Source: Saccoglossus kowalevskii (Eukaryota; Hemichordata; Enteropneusta; Harrimaniidae). From it: 25,711 nt of DNA. The DNA lies in contig NW_003108084.1 of assembly GCF_000003605.2 (NCBI RefSeq), positions 988,775 through 1,014,485 on the forward strand, written 5' to 3'. The translations under genes and the position numbers were made by a program. Shown piece after piece: positions 17,000-25,711 of this stretch; positions within the stretch are counted from its first letter, which is position 1; each line of letters starts with the position of its first letter. The notes below the pieces were generated by a model, which made no database searches, was not told the DNA's origin, and saw nothing but the letters and a program-made list of their open reading frames with translations.

Positions 17000-17163
17000 T
17001 GTACTTCCCATTAACAATGTGAAAATATAGGACAGAGCCAAAGATTTTAGTTAAAGTTGTAAACCCATATTTAAGAAACTTTGAAGATTGGCCTGATTAG
17101 CTAGCCAATCTGGTTTAACAGCCAGACCAATCAACAGTGTGCATAAATCAACCACTTGTCTTT
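17000..17163. other. RPL4 3' flank, no feature
   Basis: AT-rich intergenic sequence. An imperfect GATTGGC/GCCAATC pair near 17091-17109 is the only structure noted. Confidence 0.5.
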
Positions 17164-17165
17164 TT

Positions 17166-17411
17166 AGCTCCGCTTTCATGATATCTTCAATTCTCTAATT
17201 TTGATGAATATTTTTATCATTTTTGGTAAAAAGTGATATTTTCAACTTATTGTTAAACCATAATCATTTATGGGTGAAAAATGATATTTTTGAATTCTTG
17301 TTGAAAACGGCAAGTTCCATTGCTTTGATACTATACATATTGTTCATTTTCTAATGATATCTTCTGTTCTGTAATTGAAATGTGCTATCTCAGCCGAGAG
17401 GCTGCTTGTTT
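17166..17411 (+). mobile_element. hairpin-headed repeat, family A, shortened copy
   Basis: It starts TTAGCTCCGCT, then jumps directly to TTCATGATATCTTCAATTCT, lacking the hairpin's second half and the GTCCG run. It retains GGTAAAAAGTGATATTTTC and ends GCTATCTCAGCCGAGAGGCTGCTTGTT-like sequence, as in 7511-8037. Confidence 0.75.
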
Positions 17412-19080
17412 GGTATTTGCCCCAGTTACAAATTCCCTTCAATATCAATCCATTTCAAAAATGTATCTTTACTAAAATAGTGCTCCCAAATCAGCATTTT
17501 GGGTATTCTGTTTGAAATACTGGCATGCCCAAAGTATTTACTACATTGGCTGCAATCCCCATTTAATTTGGCCATTTGTGGTGGCATGCTGCAGTATACA
17601 ATGTTGGTGTACCTCTGGCAATCCACCACTCCATTCGAATAGTTGTGTGAAATTTTATAGTGCAGTACTTAAAAGCTTGGTTACTTGAGCCTTGCTTTGT
17701 ACATGCCCTGTGATGTCACCAGATTGCACATTGATATTTTGTCTAGGTGCATGGAGAAAACTAAATCGTATTCTAGACGTGCGTCAGAGGCACATGGTTT
17801 CTTGGGTAACCAGTAGTAATGTCCAAATTTATCAATTGTGAAAGAAGATTGAGCAGAGCAATAAATAAAATCCTAATGTCTATAAACGAATTCAAGGAAA
17901 CCAAATGTATCAGAAATAACAGTGATGACAGAAATGGTACTTTGGTATAAACATGGGTATAGATTTTGCCACTATCTAGGTATAAAAATGGTCACACTCG
18001 GGGGGGGGGGGGGGCACCTCCCTACCCAGCTGTGTATCAACTGCCCCAATGTTTTCAAAAAATGGATGACAGTGGTATGTTTTCCCTCGCGCGTTGTCAG
18101 CTGTTTTATCAGTTACGAAAGCCGAATGCTCCTTTCTGAGCATTCTGTGTGCAGCCTGAGAATGGAAATATTAGTATCCAGATGACAGCACGTTCTGAGA
18201 ACAGACAAGGGGAAAAGATTATGGAAATAAAGTGTGGTTTAAAAATGCTTCGTGGCAGATAAAGTGATCTTAACTTTTCAAGGTATAATGATGGCAGCTT
18301 ACCTGAGGAGAGAAGGATAAACAGAAACTAAAAAATGAGTTTGCCGGATATGCATTCGTGAAAATTTATTTGTAAATTTACTTTAACGATGACTGGAAAA
18401 ACACTTTCAAATTGTGGGAAAAGTAGGCTATGAAGGTGTTTGTAACAGTTGTATGGAAATAGAATTATTGATTTGACAATTTGGAAAAGTAGTCTGAATG
18501 TTTTCGTAAATTTCACTGAACACATAAACACGGAATACATTGTATTTAAGCTCTATCTTCTTTATTGAAAACCACATAAAAGTCCAAATGCTTGAAATAC
18601 AGGGTTAGTCAATCACTAAATCCAACATCAATAAACCGGACCTTCATGGGCCATATACATTTGGCCTGCTCAAGTCCGGGCGTATTACAGACAGTTGGAT
18701 CAAATATACACAAACGTGCGTATATTCGGTAATACCTATGAAATTTCCATCTACATAAATGATAAACAATGTTGTAAATTTAACGACACTCAGTTTGTCC
18801 ACCCATCTTAAGTTATACGAGTGACAACTAAACGTGTATATGCCGAATCATTGCCGGCCAAAAGCGTAAAAATACACACCTTTGCAGAAGTAGGTATCAT
18901 GCCATACTAAGATTCAATTATCAATATCTAAGAGTAATTAAAAACAAAATTTTTCACATTTTCCCACATAATCAAATATTTATAAGATGGGGATATGCAA
19001 CTTATATGACAACGATGAAAATCTCTAAGAGGTCACGCGAATTGCGAGATTATTAAAAAAATCCCGAAATTCTAATGAGT
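17412..19080. other. intergenic, no gene recognised
   Basis: Only short chance frames. A G homopolymer lies at 18000-18014. AATAAA on the minus strand at 18566-18561 could end a minus-strand transcript, but no upstream exon is identified. Confidence 0.5.
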
Positions 19081-19083
19081 AAG

Positions 19084-19130
19084 TCTGACCAGGGAGCTGT
19101 ACTGAGTCTCATTACAGCTCCCTGGTCTGA
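19084..19130. repeat. 18-bp stem-loop
   Basis: TCTGACCAGGGAGCTGTA (19084-19101) pairs with TACAGCTCCCTGGTCTGA (19113-19130) at 17 of 18 positions around an 11-base loop. It is GC-richer than its flanks. The hairpin is shorter than a usual microRNA precursor. Its role is unknown. Confidence 0.85.
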
Positions 19131-20165
19131 CGCAGAACTGTGTTGTTCGTGACGGTTGTTTTTCTGGTGTCATTGCTCATTTGCAAAGCGTGCCCTTTTG
19201 AATACAACGTAGATCTTCATCGTTTCTCTGCCGTTTACACAATCGAACTTATCCGAGCGTTCGCTGCGTTCTGTGGTGACAAAGATTTGATACAAAGATT
19301 TACCGTGACCAGAACGTAAAAACTTATTATTGTAGCAGCTGAACGTATAATAGCTAAATGAAATAATGAGTTACGCAAATACCAATAAAGTTGTTACAAT
19401 AATAATTTGAAGGAACGAATGTAATCATATTATCTGCAATTGAACAGTTAAGGATACTATCTGTTTTTATGTTGGATTCAACCTGACAACATTAAAGGTG
19501 AATTCAAACAACGTTAGCCATGATGATCTAAACACGAAACACAACCGTACTACTTAATTTAGATATGTTTGTTTGTTCCACGTAATCGTTACATAAAACA
19601 ATCGAACCAAATATCGTGCAAAATTTCAATACAACTAAAGTAAAAAAAATGTACTGTTTGTATCGCCATGGTTACACAGACGCATGCGTAATTGTTACAA
19701 AATATACCCATATTACATAATACTGCAATGAAATCATAAGTACTTTAGTAGATGTGTATTTATTTATTTAGAACTACATGTTTGTAAAAATAACGAAATC
19801 GGTACCAGGCCGAACGACAATGTTCCGTGATTCACGAAGTGATTAATATTTTTTAATATGATCAATTTCTTTCGTCTTATACCAAGATCGCTTATAAACC
19901 TAGTGGTCATACGTCTCTGTGTCTAGTTTAGGACAAACTAGCTTCATTGAGCTCGCCTTACGACACAGGTTTATTATGCAATACGATTTACAATTACTGG
20001 CCAAAATCGGAATAGCATGTCATCGCAAAATTTCAATAAGAAACATGCAAATTAGTAACCCGATGGACGGACATGTAACCCCTGGTAACCAACCCCATTC
20101 ACAGTTGATCGCACACACAATCGCGCAATTGCACATTTAGAGAACGTTTGAATACGCATTATTAT
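19131..20165. other. intergenic, no gene recognised
   Basis: 19140-19330 is somewhat richer in CpG and might be regulatory, but no exon with plausible splice sites is found. The rest is AT-rich. Confidence 0.45.
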
Positions 20166-20168
20166 TTA

Positions 20169-20403
20169 AGGGCGGTGGTCATCGCGCCGCGCATGTGCGA
20201 CATTTGTGTTCATAAACATTGTGCAACATTCACTAATTACCGCCGGTGACTCCTTCGATACTTTCCAATCATCAAAAGAAATTATCTAGTTATAGCTTGG
20301 CAACGTCTCAGTTTGTACTCGTTGGTCTGCCAGTGCGTAACAGTCAAAATCGTTCATATGAGTCCCATGTCTCGTGCATGCGTGGTGCGACGACCACCGC
20401 CCT
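20169..20403. mobile_element. 235-bp MITE with TTA target duplication
   Basis: The left end AGGGCGGTGGTCATCGCGCC and the complement of the right end AGGGCGGTGGTCGTCGCACC match at 24 of the first 27 positions. The element is flanked by TTA at 20166-20168 and 20404-20406. It is non-coding. A 3-bp TWA duplication is typical of PIF/Harbinger elements, so a Harbinger-derived MITE is likely, by inference. Confidence 0.8.
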
Positions 20404-20954
20404 TTAATGTTGTGTTTTCTGATCATAAATGTGGACATTTTGAAAGCGCTACCAATTCTTAATATTTTGACGAGTGAGAGGTTCCATCAAATAAATTACA
20501 AAAAGCAAATGAAAATCGAGGAACCCGAACTTGTGTACATGGTAATGTTGACTCTGCGATCCCATGTAGCGCTGAACTATATTTAGCGTTCATTTTGGGT
20601 CGGAAAATGGGCAAAATACAAAATTTAGGTTTATGATTCAAAAATTAAGCGTTTTCTACAAAATTTAACATAGTCATTCGCAAAGAATAGTATTATAGCA
20701 ACCTCGACGAAATATCAGTGAAATAATGCACTTTGATTCATTACTGCGTAACATACTGCTGAGTTCATTATTTGAACAAAAGAATACTTTTTTTCCAAGC
20801 GCCGCAGACGCAACGTTTGTAATTCATGATAAATCAAGTCAAATCTTTCTACCAACATCACTGAAATTTAAACTATACTATCAGGACTGTTACAACGAAA
20901 ATGACATTAATATTAAAATCAGCCTCAGGTCTACAGCGCTCTGACCTGTCCGGC
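20404..20954. other. 3' flank of the glycosyltransferase, no gene recognised
   Basis: AT-rich. No AATAAA for the minus-strand gene is seen here; an ATTAAA occurs at 20407-20402 at the MITE edge. The 3' UTR end is therefore not placed. Confidence 0.45.
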
Positions 20955-22010
20955 TTATTCGGAATACGGTATAATGTCCTTGCGGTACTTCAGCTCAATA
21001 TACCAAGGCGTCGGTGCAGGCTGTGGCAGATCTTCAGTTGGTTCGTTCTCGGTTACTGGTATCAGCGTGGTATTTCCGTAGTAAATGTGCCGACACATCT
21101 CCCCGAATGGATTATCCAGATGTTGTATGTCATCGGGCGTGTAGCTGTTGATAATCATCCATTCGCCGTCCCAAATGTGAAAACCCAGAAAACCTTCCCA
21201 AGATGCCTTCATATGGAAATACTGTATCCACGTCTTAATCCCCGTCTGTATGAATGAGTCCGTTTCAATGTGCAAATCGCCTTGGTATTTACGGGCTAAC
21301 TCATTATGACCCAAAATAGAGTTACAATCGTAACAGCTTACGTCATAATATTTGTATGTTTCATAGAAGTGTGCCAGAAAAGTGGAAGATTTCGAAGCCA
21401 AAATTATCCCTGTGTTTAATTTCATGCGATTTTCTGTGGTGGCTACGTAGTCGTATCTCCGCAATTTGTCCAATGAATCAAAGATGAGAACGTCGAGATC
21501 GAAATATGCACCGCCGTGTTCTAAGAGCACTTCGAGTCGAGACACATCGGCTTGGTGTTCAGGCCATTTTGGGTTTATATCCAAACCGAATACCTTCGTC
21601 GGTGCATGGCGGTGTTTTACTACAAGCGTGGGGATTGTTTTTACTTCTTCCCACCATCGTCCTACCGGCTCGCAATCCGTGTGAAAGAATATCTTGTCTG
21701 GTTTCATATATCTGTGCACACTGACAATACTTAAGAGATTGATGAAGTCGAACGGGTGACAAGTAAACCAGATGAAATGTGCGATGTTTGGAACCACGTC
21801 ATGGTCATGGGGTTTAAGGGTGCCGTTGAAGGAAGGCCAGATCTCGTTAACAACAGGCAGGGAATCCAGCCCAAAGAACGGAATAAGTAGTTTAAAATGT
21901 CGAAATTTGATCAAGCTGACTTTCCCTTCGAGGTATAGCATGTGGTAGACAGTGAAGAACATGCACAGAATGAGGGCGCTCTTAAATGCGTTCGCTATTT
22001 TGCTCGCCAT
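20955..22010 (-). CDS. Golgi-type glycosyltransferase with DXD sugar-binding region (GT32-like)
   Basis: An uninterrupted 351-residue frame. A short basic N-terminus (K4, K10) precedes a membrane segment at about residues 11-28, giving type II topology as in Golgi transferases. The region VPNIAHFIW (73-81), then HQADVSRLEVLLEHGGAYFDLDV (152-174, cut to its key parts ADVSRLEVL, GG and DLD), is the hallmark of the glycosyltransferase sugar-binding DXD region. D171 and D173 would hold Mn and the nucleotide sugar, and NTGIILASK (199-207) fits the family core. Possible N-glycans at N62 and N313. It is complete for the family. Donor and acceptor sugars cannot be told. A minus-strand CAG acceptor at 22110-22108 suggests the coding exon starts in the 5' UTR at 22107, after a 5' UTR intron. 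No neighbouring gene bears on its role. Confidence 0.9.
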   Translation of the reverse strand: MASKIANAFKSALILCMFFTVYHMLYLEGKVSLIKFRHFKLLIPFFGLDSLPVVNEIWPSFNGTLKPHDHDVVPNIAHFIWFTCHPFDFINLLSIVSVHRYMKPDKIFFHTDCEPVGRWWEEVKTIPTLVVKHRHAPTKVFGLDINPKWPEHQADVSRLEVLLEHGGAYFDLDVLIFDSLDKLRRYDYVATTENRMKLNTGIILASKSSTFLAHFYETYKYYDVSCYDCNSILGHNELARKYQGDLHIETDSFIQTGIKTWIQYFHMKASWEGFLGFHIWDGEWMIINSYTPDDIQHLDNPFGEMCRHIYYGNTTLIPVTENEPTEDLPQPAPTPWYIELKYRKDIIPYSE

Positions 22011-22107
22011 TGTCGTTTAAGTGAAGAATAATGTTGGATAATTATTTTGTCTTGGTTAGATGCAAATACACAATTTCCGCAGCGTCAGGTTTGGTTCTTG
22101 AGTTCTC
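22011..22107 (-). other. 5' UTR of the glycosyltransferase exon
   Basis: On the minus strand TTTGTATTTTTCAG ends at 22108, a good acceptor with a pyrimidine tract. Translation would start at the ATG at 22010, after a TAA in frame or nearby. The first exon is not identified; a CpG-containing stretch at 22170-22290 and a GGCGGCCATTTTG (YY1-like) site at about 22342-22354 are possible promoter parts. Confidence 0.45.
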
Positions 22108-22900
22108 CTGAAAAATACAAAGTTTAGAAATGGTTACACATAATGACATTACTTTTTTTTCTGTTTCAACCGAGTGAGTCATATGATCGCTTCTGTTGGG
22201 CGATATTGCTTTCAGCAATCTACGCTACGTCACAGTCACAAGAGGGCGCGACTAACAGTCACTGTATAACACGTAACCAAATCAGAAACCACGCAAAACT
22301 ACGATTGGAACAACTATGATAAAAAGGTTCTAAAACTTACAAAATGGCCGCCGTTATTTACATTGTATGTTTAACATTTTTTCGAAAAATATTTACCACT
22401 TCATAATTTATGTAAAGTCGAATATGAATGCAAATAAGCTATGAAATACTGAGAATGTGTCGTGGGATATGCACAAAATGCAAAAGTGTTAAAATTGATA
22501 ATAGACTGAGGTCAGAATAATCATGGTATTATTGAGATTCTATGTAATTATTGTACGTATGTCATTTTGGTTTTACTAAATGGAAAAACTCTCCGGAGCA
22601 TTCATTCTCAAGAACATAAAATTAGAAAGCAGATTTGTTTACAACGGACCATTTTCAAAGTTAGTATTGTTTTATTTTTCCTGAAACCTGGAAGAGGGGC
22701 GGGGGGGGGGGGGGTCCCAGTGAAGATCTGTAACATTTGTTGAATTTAAAACAGCATGACTTGTGATCTTTTAGACAGATATGTCTTCATATAAAAAATG
22801 ATTGTGTGTCTGTGTTGATTGATCAGTCAGTCTACCTCAGCTAGTGTTCGCATAGCCCAAAATTATACATCGTAGTTTTCAAAAAAAGTTTTGGTTCATC
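22108..22900. other. upstream region of the glycosyltransferase, no gene recognised
   Basis: Contains the CpG-containing stretch and a YY1-like site on the minus strand, plus a 14-base G run at 22701-22714 preceded by GAGGGGC. No exon is identified. Confidence 0.4.
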
Positions 22901-22929
22901 TGGGAGATAACCCATCTATCGTTTGCTAA

Positions 22930-23660
22930 CTTGTGAACGAACTTGCTGTCAATCGGGTAAAATTGGTTGATGAAAAGATGTGTAGGAACTGCTCTATGCT
23001 GATGATATCGCTATAATCACTGAAAATGAACTGACATGAAGTATATGTTAGACGCAAATCAGCTAATTTAAACTGAAAAATTAAGTTTATTATCAAAACA
23101 AAATGAGAACGAAAGGCGAAAGCAGTGTTTAATACGCACACTCATACCTATATTTGGGCGTTTTACTGTACTCACATCTCGATAACCAAATAACTACAGA
23201 TTTCGTAACAAAATCTGGAAATGAGCACTAGGTGCAATTATCAATTAATTCAAATATTAAGGCAATATAGGTTTTAACAGTTTTATAAAGCTAAATATTT
23301 TTCTGTGATGTCGTCAAAACTGGTCATCAGAATTATGGTATATTTTAGAAATTTGAAAGAGAGAAGACATATATTTCTGGCCATGGATCTATGAACTCAC
23401 TCAATGTAAATTATTCTCCGAGTTTAAAAGTTCAAAAGGCAAAACGACGGACATATGTATCGTTTAAATATTGTATGTCATTATGAAGCTTTCATGCCCC
23501 CAACGCTCATATTTGTCACTTTTCTTTTATTCTGCCTTTGACTCAGGACTCAGGTTTTTCATATTATGAGTGAAGTTGAAGACGAAACTCACTTCCTGTT
23601 AAACTGCACACTATATGACGAGTTTAATTGGATAGATCGCTGTAACCATTGATCAATAAC
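22930..23660 (+). pseudogene. decayed non-LTR retrotransposon (RT and C-terminal parts)
   Basis: 22986-23039 reads ELLYADDIAIITENELT then stop: the YADD catalytic box of reverse transcriptase with its usual hydrophobic flanks. A frameshift later, 23036 onward reads MKYMLD, matching the helix that follows the box in LINE proteins. Near 23153-23180 a YLGV-like stretch follows. 23560-23652 reads HIMSEVEDETHFLLNC then TLYDEF, the EDE-HFL-C-Y motif of LINE ORF2 C-termini. The gap between the two is shorter than usual and several stops and shifts intervene, so the element is dead and 5' truncated. Confidence 0.75.
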
Positions 23661-23756
23661 GATGAAGCGTAAAGACAGTGATATGTTTATATGTTTAAAC
23701 ACATTCAGTCTGTTACTTTTACTAGTTTAAATAATTTAAAATATGTATCAGTCAAG

Positions 23757-23782
23757 CACAGTCCCTCAAAAGAGGGACTGTG
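23757..23782. repeat. perfect 11-bp hairpin
   Basis: CACAGTCCCTC, loop AAAA, GAGGGACTGTG. It is followed by two CACGTGAATGT copies (23801-23823) and a partial inverted pair AGTGTTT...AAACACT (23793 / about 23876-23882). Possibly the head of a further repeat. Not a bacterial terminator in this context. Confidence 0.8.
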
Positions 23783-23899
23783 AGTCAAGGTAGTGTTTAC
23801 CACGTGAATGTACCACGTGAATGTGAATATAAGCCATGTGTGGGCAGACCCGGGGTCTGTGTGGTTACCACAAAAAACACTATAATAAACATACACGGC

Positions 23900-25580
23900 A
23901 TATAAATAGATATTACGTTACGTGTTGCAAGACGATGTTATTTTTAACCAATTACGTCATTGGACGTTTAATATGGTCCCACGCAACGTATGTAACGGAT
24001 GTAAAATACTAAATACATTTTCGCTCGTGTGTATATGTCGTTAAAACAGGTCGAAATGCCGTGGTGTAACTTTCCTCGGGGGTTGTTATTCCTTAATTAT
24101 ATTTCACCAGTTTGTCACACCTGTAAATGCACGAATATGATTGGATGAGAGGTAGTTTTGATTATGCAAGCAATCTAAAACATGACTGGTCAGCATTTGA
24201 ATAGAAGCAGAACATGTCCCAAAGCCAAGATTGTTTTTACAGAAACAATGTTAACTATCAAGTATTAAAAACGGAACTACCTGGATATGATAGTCGTGGA
24301 ATTTATTAATAATTTACTGTACTTTGAAATACAATTATGGGAGTATGTGACAGTATGTTGTATGGCAATTTTTCAATTCCTTTTTTAAATTTTCGTCCGA
24401 CGCGAAATTACTATAATTATTAAATTAAATCTGCGTCAACGCGAAATATTCTAAAAACTCATTCCAAAAAAGAATTATCAAATAAAACAATGAAATTGGC
24501 TAGAATTAAATTAGTTATTAAGACACACCTGTTCTGAATATCGATAAGTGACAATGCACCAATGATTTAAATACAATACAAGTTATTGATCTTAAAAAGG
24601 GGTGAACTACAAGTCACATTATAATTGTTATAAAACGACACAAATTTGGTCACTTTTAGATAACTATATGCAAATTGAAAATCACAAACACGCAAAATAT
24701 TTATTTATACCCCCAACTATTCATAAATGAATTTATTCATTAATTCACACGAAATTAATCATTTGATTAATTAACATTTATAAGTCATTCATTTACTAAC
24801 CCTATTTCCATTCTATTGATTGATTCATCTATTCGATGGCAATAGACAAGAACGTTACAGTGGACACAATGAGTGAACTACACATCTTGTTTGGTTCTGA
24901 AGAGAATGATTACCCAGTCTAAATAATAACTAAACTTCCCAATATTATAATCTAATGTTAGATAGTGACTAAACTGCTTAAAATACTAGTAATTTGATGT
25001 TGGATACAGTGAACAAATTCGTGCCCAACTTCTGAACTAGCCTATCCTGCCCAAATAATGAAAGTGTATACTGATATTGTCACCCGAAGCAGAGAACCAA
25101 TCATAAATCGACATGTGTATTACTATATTTGTTTACACTATATTAACCTTAAGAAGGCAATAATTTGTCCAACCAGAATGATGTTGCTAAAGTTTTCCTA
25201 TTTTCTATGTGTCTATGTGTCTTTCATTGTTTGGATAATTTTTTTGCCAAGTGGATATACAATGCAATTTCACATTGGCTAAAGGTCTTGATCAATACTT
25301 TGGGGAATCAGTGAGTAAAAATAATATGGCATAAATTGACTTCAGCCGCAAAAGGCTCAATAACCAGTAATTATGAAATTATCTTGTGGTTAACTGCACA
25401 TGTTATAAACTGCAACATCACATGACTTAGTGTATATTCGACTGGTTATAATATTCTCATTGATACTAGCTGGGACATGGTAAATATGTTGTCACATATT
25501 AGGTTATTAAACGCAAGATTTATGATCAAAATAATATATTATACCAATAATACATGCTATGGTTTGAACAATGCAATCAT
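23900..25580. other. intergenic, no gene recognised
   Basis: AT-rich, with only short chance frames. Weakly repeated TGTTGGATACAGTGA-like phrases near 24855, 24956 and 24998 may be an old degenerate tandem repeat. Confidence 0.45.
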
Positions 25581-25587
25581 TATCACG

Positions 25588-25711
25588 GGGTCATTTCACA
25601 TAGCAACATAGGGTCATTTCACATAGCAACATAGGGTCATTTCACATAGCAACATAGGGTCATTTCACATAGCAACATAGGGTCATTTCACATAGCAACA
25701 TAGGGTCATTT
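25588..25711 (+). repeat. 23-bp tandem repeat running off the window
   Basis: Units start at 25588, 25611, 25634, 25657, 25680 and 25703 (GGGTCATTTCACATAGCAAC then ATA). The five full units are identical and the sixth is cut by the window end, so the array's true size is unknown. Confidence 0.97.

Noticed and set aside
18000-18014. G-run as a G-quadruplex element
   Set aside because: It is a single homopolymer with no clear set of four tracts and loops. A similar 14-base run at 22701-22714 suggests ordinary homopolymer expansion or sequencing uncertainty.
25058-25282. 74-residue frame with hydrophobic C-terminal half
   Set aside because: Low-complexity AT-rich translation with no start context, splice partner or recognised family.

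Overview
This is AT-rich metazoan nuclear DNA. The window is dominated by one spliced housekeeping gene, ribosomal protein L4 (RPL4, uL4), on the + strand from 1397 to 16865. It has nine coding exons with GT-AG junctions and encodes 400 residues. Box C/D snoRNAs of the U18 family sit in its introns, the same host relationship known in vertebrates. The many degenerate repeats, MITE-like elements and a decayed LINE suggest a marine invertebrate (an invertebrate deuterostome or a lophotrochozoan). The sequence alone does not settle the phylum.

Layout. 1-131 holds a tRNA-derived SINE head on the minus strand. A perfect 95-bp direct repeat lies at 150-244 and 1223-1317, and its second copy abuts the RPL4 promoter. 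Between the copies is a splice-consistent but unidentified small minus-strand gene (1052 down to 684). It is head-to-head with RPL4, so 1053-1340 would act as a bidirectional promoter, with a TOP-type pyrimidine start at about 1331. RPL4 exons: 1397-1399, 1723-1900, 2358-2603, 4831-4955, 9353-9482, 10267-10423, 11056-11139, 12274-12436 and 16749-16865. snoRNAs: intron 2 (2193-2271, a diverged guide), intron 6 (10908-10985), intron 7 (11972-12049) and intron 8 (13987-14064, a copy of the intron 7 gene within a duplicated block).

The introns hold nested repeats. Intron 3 has a 214-bp MITE-like element. Intron 4 carries a 3.43-kb element with inverted ends and a 9-bp target-site duplication; inside it is a long imperfect inverted repeat, itself interrupted by a hairpin-headed repeat. 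Intron 8 has an 83/83/61-bp higher-order tandem array, a duplicated intron segment split by a 2.3-kb composite insertion, and a GC-rich decayed coding-like relic that may derive from a retroelement gag.

Downstream of RPL4, 17000-20900 has no recognisable gene. It contains a second hairpin-family repeat, a strong 18-bp stem-loop and a 235-bp MITE with TTA target duplications. At 20955-22010 on the minus strand is an uninterrupted 351-residue type II membrane glycosyltransferase with a DXD sugar-binding region (GT32-like). The right end (22900-23660) holds a decayed non-LTR retrotransposon with recognisable YADD and EDE-HFLL motifs. The window closes within a 23-bp tandem repeat. Apart from RPL4 and its snoRNAs, which share a transcript and all serve the large ribosomal subunit, the genes show no functional link.
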